Origin: Opitutia bacterium UBA957
GTDB taxonomy: Bacteria; Verrucomicrobiota; Verrucomicrobiia; Opitutales; UBA953
Direction: 5' to 3'
Length of the DNA stretch: 7,914 bases
Assembly: GCA_002293065.1 (NCBI GenBank)
Contig: DBCN01000104.1
Location: 1 to 7,914 of the forward strand
How positions within the stretch are numbered: position 1 is the stretch's first letter; each line of letters starts with the position of its first letter. Made by a program: the position numbers and the translations under genes. The notes below the pieces were generated by a model that was not told the origin of the DNA, did no database searches, and saw only the letters and a program-made list of their open reading frames with translations. Positions 5,086-7,914 of this stretch are shown in pieces.

Positions 5086-6339
5086 TTAGAGGGAAGGGTG
5101 GTTGGGGCGGACGTAGACGGCTTGGACGACCCCGATGTTGCGGTGCGCGAAGGCGGCTTCGCAGTAGCGGAAATAGAGGCGCCACTTGCGGATGAAGCGT
5201 TCGTCGAAACCCATGGCGCGCACCTGATCGAGCTTGGCCTCGAAGGCTTGGCACCAGGCATCGAGCGTGCGCGCGTAATCCAAGCCGAATTCCTCGAGGC
5301 GATGGAGCTGGAAGCGGCTCTCCTTCGTCATGAGCTGGTTCACGCGGTTGATCGAGAGCAGCAAGGAGCCCGGGAAGATGTGCTTCTGGATGAAGTCGAC
5401 GCCGCGGCGGAACTCGTCGTAGCGGCTGTCGGGACAGGTGATGTATTGGAAGGCCGCGATGCCGGCGGGCTTGAGCAGGCGGCCGATCGACGCGCAGAAG
5501 GCGGGGAGGTATTTGTGGCCGAGGGCTTCCATCATCTCGATGGAGACGCATTTGTCGTACTGGCCTTGGTGGTCGCGGAAGTCCTCGAGCTTGACGGTGA
5601 TGCGGTCCGCCAGGCCGGCGGCCTTGACGCGTTCGACGGCGAGGTCGTGCTGGGCCTGCGAGATGGTGAGCGAGGTGACGCGACAGCCGTATTTCTTGAC
5701 GGCGTGCAGGGCCCAGCCGCCCCAGCCGGTGCCGATTTCGATCACGTGGTCCGTCGGCTTGAGCTGGAGGAAGCGGCAGAGAGAGTCGTTCTTGTTGGTC
5801 TGCGCCTGCTCGAGGGAATCAGTTCCTTCCCAGCGGGCCGACGAGTACATCATCGACGGGTCGAGGAACAATTGGAAGAAGTCGTTGGAGACGTCGTAGT
5901 GCTCCGAGATGTTGCGACGGACGACCTGTTTGGAGTTTGGTCGGAGTAGGTGGCCGATGCGGTCGGCGATGCGCAGGAGACCCAGGGCGGCGCCGCGCGC
6001 GGCCGAACCGGACATGCCCGGCGTGTGGTCCACGTTCTCGATGAAGAAGCCGATCACGGCCCGGAGGTCGGGCGAATCCCATTCGCCGTCCATGTAGGAT
6101 TCGGTGAGGCCGATGTCCGCGGCCAGGACGATGCGGCGGAAGAAGTTCTCGTCGGAGAGGTGGATCTCCGCCGCCCGCCCAGCGAAGTCCGGGTCGCCGA
6201 GGAGGAGCGTTTCCCCCGTCGGCAAGGTCAGGCGCAGCTGCGACCGGCGCATGCGGCGGAGCTCACGCAGCACCAACCGGCGGGCGAAGCCTCCGCGGGA
6301 GCTGGCCTCGGCGAGGCTGATGGGGGCGGCGGCGGTCAT
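5086..6339 (-). CDS. Cyclopropane-fatty-acyl-phospholipid synthase family methyltransferase
   Basis: This 417-residue protein is close to the usual length for the family. An N-terminal lipid-binding-like domain (about 30-130, with GLTESYMDGEWDSPDL at 77-92) precedes the SAM-dependent catalytic domain. HYDVSNDFFQLFLDP (147-161) leads to YSSARW (165-170). SAM motif I is EIGTGWGGW (201-209), and the later motifs are SIEMMEALG (266-274), VDFIQKHIFPG (314-324) and LDYART (353-358). Aligned by eye with E. coli Cfa, the bicarbonate-site Cys139 becomes Ser167 and His266 becomes Gln298, while Glu239 (E271), Ile268 (I300) and Tyr317 (Y355) are kept. Ser and Gln appear typical of the subgroup found next to DUF1365 genes. 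The protein should transfer a methyl or methylene carbon from SAM to the double bond of a membrane acyl chain; the actual product could be cyclopropane or methyl-branched. The ATG overlaps the DUF1365 stop by four bases. Confidence 0.92.
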   Translation of the reverse strand: MTAAAPISLAEASSRGGFARRLVLRELRRMRRSQLRLTLPTGETLLLGDPDFAGRAAEIHLSDENFFRRIVLAADIGLTESYMDGEWDSPDLRAVIGFFIENVDHTPGMSGSAARGAALGLLRIADRIGHLLRPNSKQVVRRNISEHYDVSNDFFQLFLDPSMMYSSARWEGTDSLEQAQTNKNDSLCRFLQLKPTDHVIEIGTGWGGWALHAVKKYGCRVTSLTISQAQHDLAVERVKAAGLADRITVKLEDFRDHQGQYDKCVSIEMMEALGHKYLPAFCASIGRLLKPAGIAAFQYITCPDSRYDEFRRGVDFIQKHIFPGSLLLSINRVNQLMTKESRFQLHRLEEFGLDYARTLDAWCQAFEAKLDQVRAMGFDERFIRKWRLYFRYCEAAFAHRNIGVVQAVYVRPNHPSL

Positions 6340-7187
6340 TCTTTGCGAAGGAGTTCGGGAGTGGGGTGGCGCAGGTTGCGCTGGAGAGCGATGTCATCCC
6401 CCTTGCGGCGAAAGGGAAGTTTTTTCACGAGCCATAGCCACGCGGCATGCAGGTGAATCAAGCTCACGACCTTGAGGATCAGGAACGGGACCTTCAGCGT
6501 CAGCCAGGTGAGTTGGGCATCGGTCAGCGGGACGGCCCGACCGGTCCAGGTGCTGATCAAGGTCTTCCGCCCGTCTTCAAAGTGGTCGACGCCCACGGCC
6601 AAGCGCCCATCGGGCGTGCGCAGCGTGAATTCGAACTCGGTATCGAGGCCGGAAAAGGGCGAGACGTAGAAGCGCTTGGGGGTCCGGAGGACGAGCGCCT
6701 CCTCGCCGTTGGGCCCGGTTTGGCGGCAGGCCGGCCCCAGGAACCAAGCCTTCCGTTCGCCGAAGGTATTGTGGACCTCCGCGATGCCGCAGTGGAGTCG
6801 GCCACCTTGGTGCACCAGGAAGAAGATGACGGGGTTGTAGCTTTTCCCGAACGCGCGCGGCATCGCGATGAGGGTGATCCGCGCCTCCGGGGCGAGCGTC
6901 TCCCCGTGGGCCGCGCAGAACGCGCGGACCCGCTGCGCCAAGGACGCGTCGGCCCCGCCGAAATCCTGCGGGCCGCCTTCCGCGCCGAACACGGTCGCCG
7001 CCGGCAGGAAGTCGGCCGCGCGCAGTTGGTACGGCGCCCAGCCTTTTTCCCCGAGGAGGGCCAGGCCTTGGCCGATCCGGCCAAAGGCGCTTAGTTCTAC
7101 TGCAAAGCAAAAGACACCATGCGTGAAGCCGTGCCGCTTCGGCCAAAGCCGGGCGTGCATGACCTGCGCATCGTAGAGTCGGACCAT
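6336..7187 (-). CDS. DUF1365 family protein, first gene of lipid-modification operon
   Basis: From the ATG at 7187 this is 283 residues. DUF1365 landmarks are present in order: VMHARLWPKRHGFTH (9-23), NPVIFFLVH (118-126), EVHNTFGER (137-145), YVSPFSGLDTEF (174-185), a GRAVPLT strand (216-222), and a C-terminal hydrophobic amphipathic stretch (about 228-254) ending in KKLPFRRKGD. The open frame extends to a TTG at 7244, but the added 19 residues do not belong to the family and no ribosome site supports it. The biochemical role of DUF1365 is unsettled; its nearly constant partnership with CFA-type enzymes, often also with a flavin amine oxidase, indicates acyl-chain modification at the membrane. 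It overlaps the CFA gene by four bases (ATGA). A promoter is expected between 7188 and 7273, but none is convincing. Confidence 0.9.
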   Translation of the reverse strand: MVRLYDAQVMHARLWPKRHGFTHGVFCFAVELSAFGRIGQGLALLGEKGWAPYQLRAADFLPAATVFGAEGGPQDFGGADASLAQRVRAFCAAHGETLAPEARITLIAMPRAFGKSYNPVIFFLVHQGGRLHCGIAEVHNTFGERKAWFLGPACRQTGPNGEEALVLRTPKRFYVSPFSGLDTEFEFTLRTPDGRLAVGVDHFEDGRKTLISTWTGRAVPLTDAQLTWLTLKVPFLILKVVSLIHLHAAWLWLVKKLPFRRKGDDIALQRNLRHPTPELLRKE

Positions 7188-7273
7188 CGCCGCCCAGCGT
7201 GGACGGAAACCCCGCGGGTGCAAGTGCCCGCCTACGCTTGCCAAAGGGGACCGCGCTGGGTCAGACTGACGAG
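7188..7273. promoter_or_regulatory. Divergent intergenic region with an 11-bp palindrome
   Basis: These 86 bases separate the start of the long operon from the divergent GIDE-type gene and must hold promoters for both, if the starts are right. A perfect odd palindrome GTCAG-A-CTGAC lies at 7260-7270, just before the GTG. A TTGCCA (7238-7243) followed at 18 bases by CAGACT is a poor promoter match for the + strand gene. No recognisable sigma-70 or ECF promoter is seen for the operon. Confidence 0.3.
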
Positions 7274-7914
7274 GTGTTTGCCGCCGAACTCAGCCCCGCG
7301 GGCCCCCTCCTCCTCGCCTTGGGGTTCCTCCTGCTTTTGTGTGGCCTCAACGCCGGCCGGAAGCGCCGGCTGCTCGACGACACCCCGCTCAGCAAGACCT
7401 TGGGGGTCTTCATCGGCGAGGTCGAAGTCACCGGCGTCTGCGTGACCTCGACCCCGTTCCAGGCTTATTTGTCGGGCCGCATGTGCGTGCTTTACGATTG
7501 GAGCATCGAGGAAGAGTGGGAGCGTTGGGAGACGGAAACCTATACGGATAAGGACGGACGCACCCGCACCCGCCGGGTGCTCCGGAGCGGCTGGACGAAC
7601 GTGGCGGGCAAGGACCATACGCAAGGGTTTTACCTGAAGGACGAATTCGGTTTCCTCTGGGTCCATCCCCGCGGGGCCGACCTCGAAACGCTCGACCTCT
7701 TTTCCGAGACGGCTTCCCGCCACGACGACCTCTACTTCGCCAAGGGACCGAGCGATGAGATCGCCGATTCCACCGGGCGCCGGCGGTTCCGCGAGTCCGG
7801 CCTACCGGTCGGGACCCAGCTGTTCGTTCGGGGCCGCGCGACCGAGCGGTCGGACATCGTGGCCCCCCAGATCGTCCAGGATTCCAAGGCGGACATGTTC
7901 ATCATCACGCCCCG
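7274..7914 (+). CDS. GIDE/MUL1-like domain membrane protein, 5' part
   Basis: The frame (213 visible residues) is open to the window end. There is no in-frame ATG; GTG at 7274 is the best start because it is followed almost at once by an N-terminal membrane segment (about 11-26, PLLLALGFLLLLCGLN) with a positive flank (RKRR, 29-32). TTG at 7238 is an alternative. The soluble part resembles the GIDE domain of the MUL1 family: GEVEVTGVC (48-56), the CVLYDW strand (71-76) after a Pro/Ser-rich turn, GFYLKDEFGFLWVHPRGAD (118-136), and RRFRESGLPVGTQLFVRGRA (170-189). Bacterial GIDE proteins lack a proven ubiquitin function, often sit by LemA genes, and are thought to act at the membrane. The visible part has no RING finger; the C-terminus is missing. 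Divergent from the lipid operon. Confidence 0.7.
   Translation, partial: MFAAELSPAGPLLLALGFLLLLCGLNAGRKRRLLDDTPLSKTLGVFIGEVEVTGVCVTSTPFQAYLSGRMCVLYDWSIEEEWERWETETYTDKDGRTRTRRVLRSGWTNVAGKDHTQGFYLKDEFGFLWVHPRGADLETLDLFSETASRHDDLYFAKGPSDEIADSTGRRRFRESGLPVGTQLFVRGRATERSDIVAPQIVQDSKADMFIITP

Noticed and set aside
5062..5949. A 295-codon open frame on the + strand
   Set aside because: It is antisense to the CFA-family gene and only reflects codon-position GC bias.
7219..7241. GCAAG/CTTGC inverted repeat in the divergent region
   Set aside because: It has only five matching bases with a long spacer and is easily explained by chance.
7188..7244. TTG start at 7244 for the DUF1365 gene
   Set aside because: The extra 19 residues do not fit the family N-terminus, and an ATG at 7187 lies exactly where the family starts.

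Overview
This is a GC-rich bacterial window in which genes fill almost every base. The style of the genes (lipoprotein, DUF1475, GIDE-domain protein, acyl-CoA desaturase) would suit a Verrucomicrobiota/Opitutales-like bacterium, but no rRNA or housekeeping marker is present. The phylum is therefore a guess, and Proteobacteria or Planctomycetes are not excluded. There is no sign of phage, IS elements, tRNA, rRNA or CRISPR, and no gene-free stretch longer than about 90 bases.

Left part (1-1323): the 3' end of a membrane acyl-CoA (delta-9 type) desaturase on the + strand, with an unusual charged helical C-terminal tail. It converges on a low-molecular-weight protein-tyrosine-phosphatase-like gene (- strand). 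A 35-bp divergent gap holding an inverted repeat then leads to a small lipoprotein gene (+ strand).

Centre (1321-7187): seven genes, all on the - strand, most overlapping or separated by at most a few bases, reading from right to left. They are a DUF1365 protein, a cyclopropane-fatty-acid-synthase (CFA) family methyltransferase, a DUF1475 small membrane protein, a DUF2062 membrane protein, a DUF1295 (steroid-5-alpha-reductase-like) membrane protein, a second CFA-like SAM methyltransferase and, after a 51-base gap, an aldose-1-epimerase-family protein. The first six look like one lipid-modification operon. The association DUF1365-CFA-DUF1295 is known from several phyla and is related to loci for methylated or furan fatty acids, and for lipid responses to oxidative stress. 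The flavin amine-oxidase-type gene that often heads such clusters is not in this window. Both methyltransferases have Ser where E. coli CFA synthase has its bicarbonate-site Cys, so the product may be a methyl-branched or otherwise altered acyl chain and not a classical cyclopropane.

Right end (7274-7914): a divergently transcribed, membrane-anchored GIDE/MUL1-like domain protein. It lacks an ATG start and runs off the window.

The desaturase could in principle supply the unsaturated acyl chains that the methyltransferases act on, but that link is inference from proximity.
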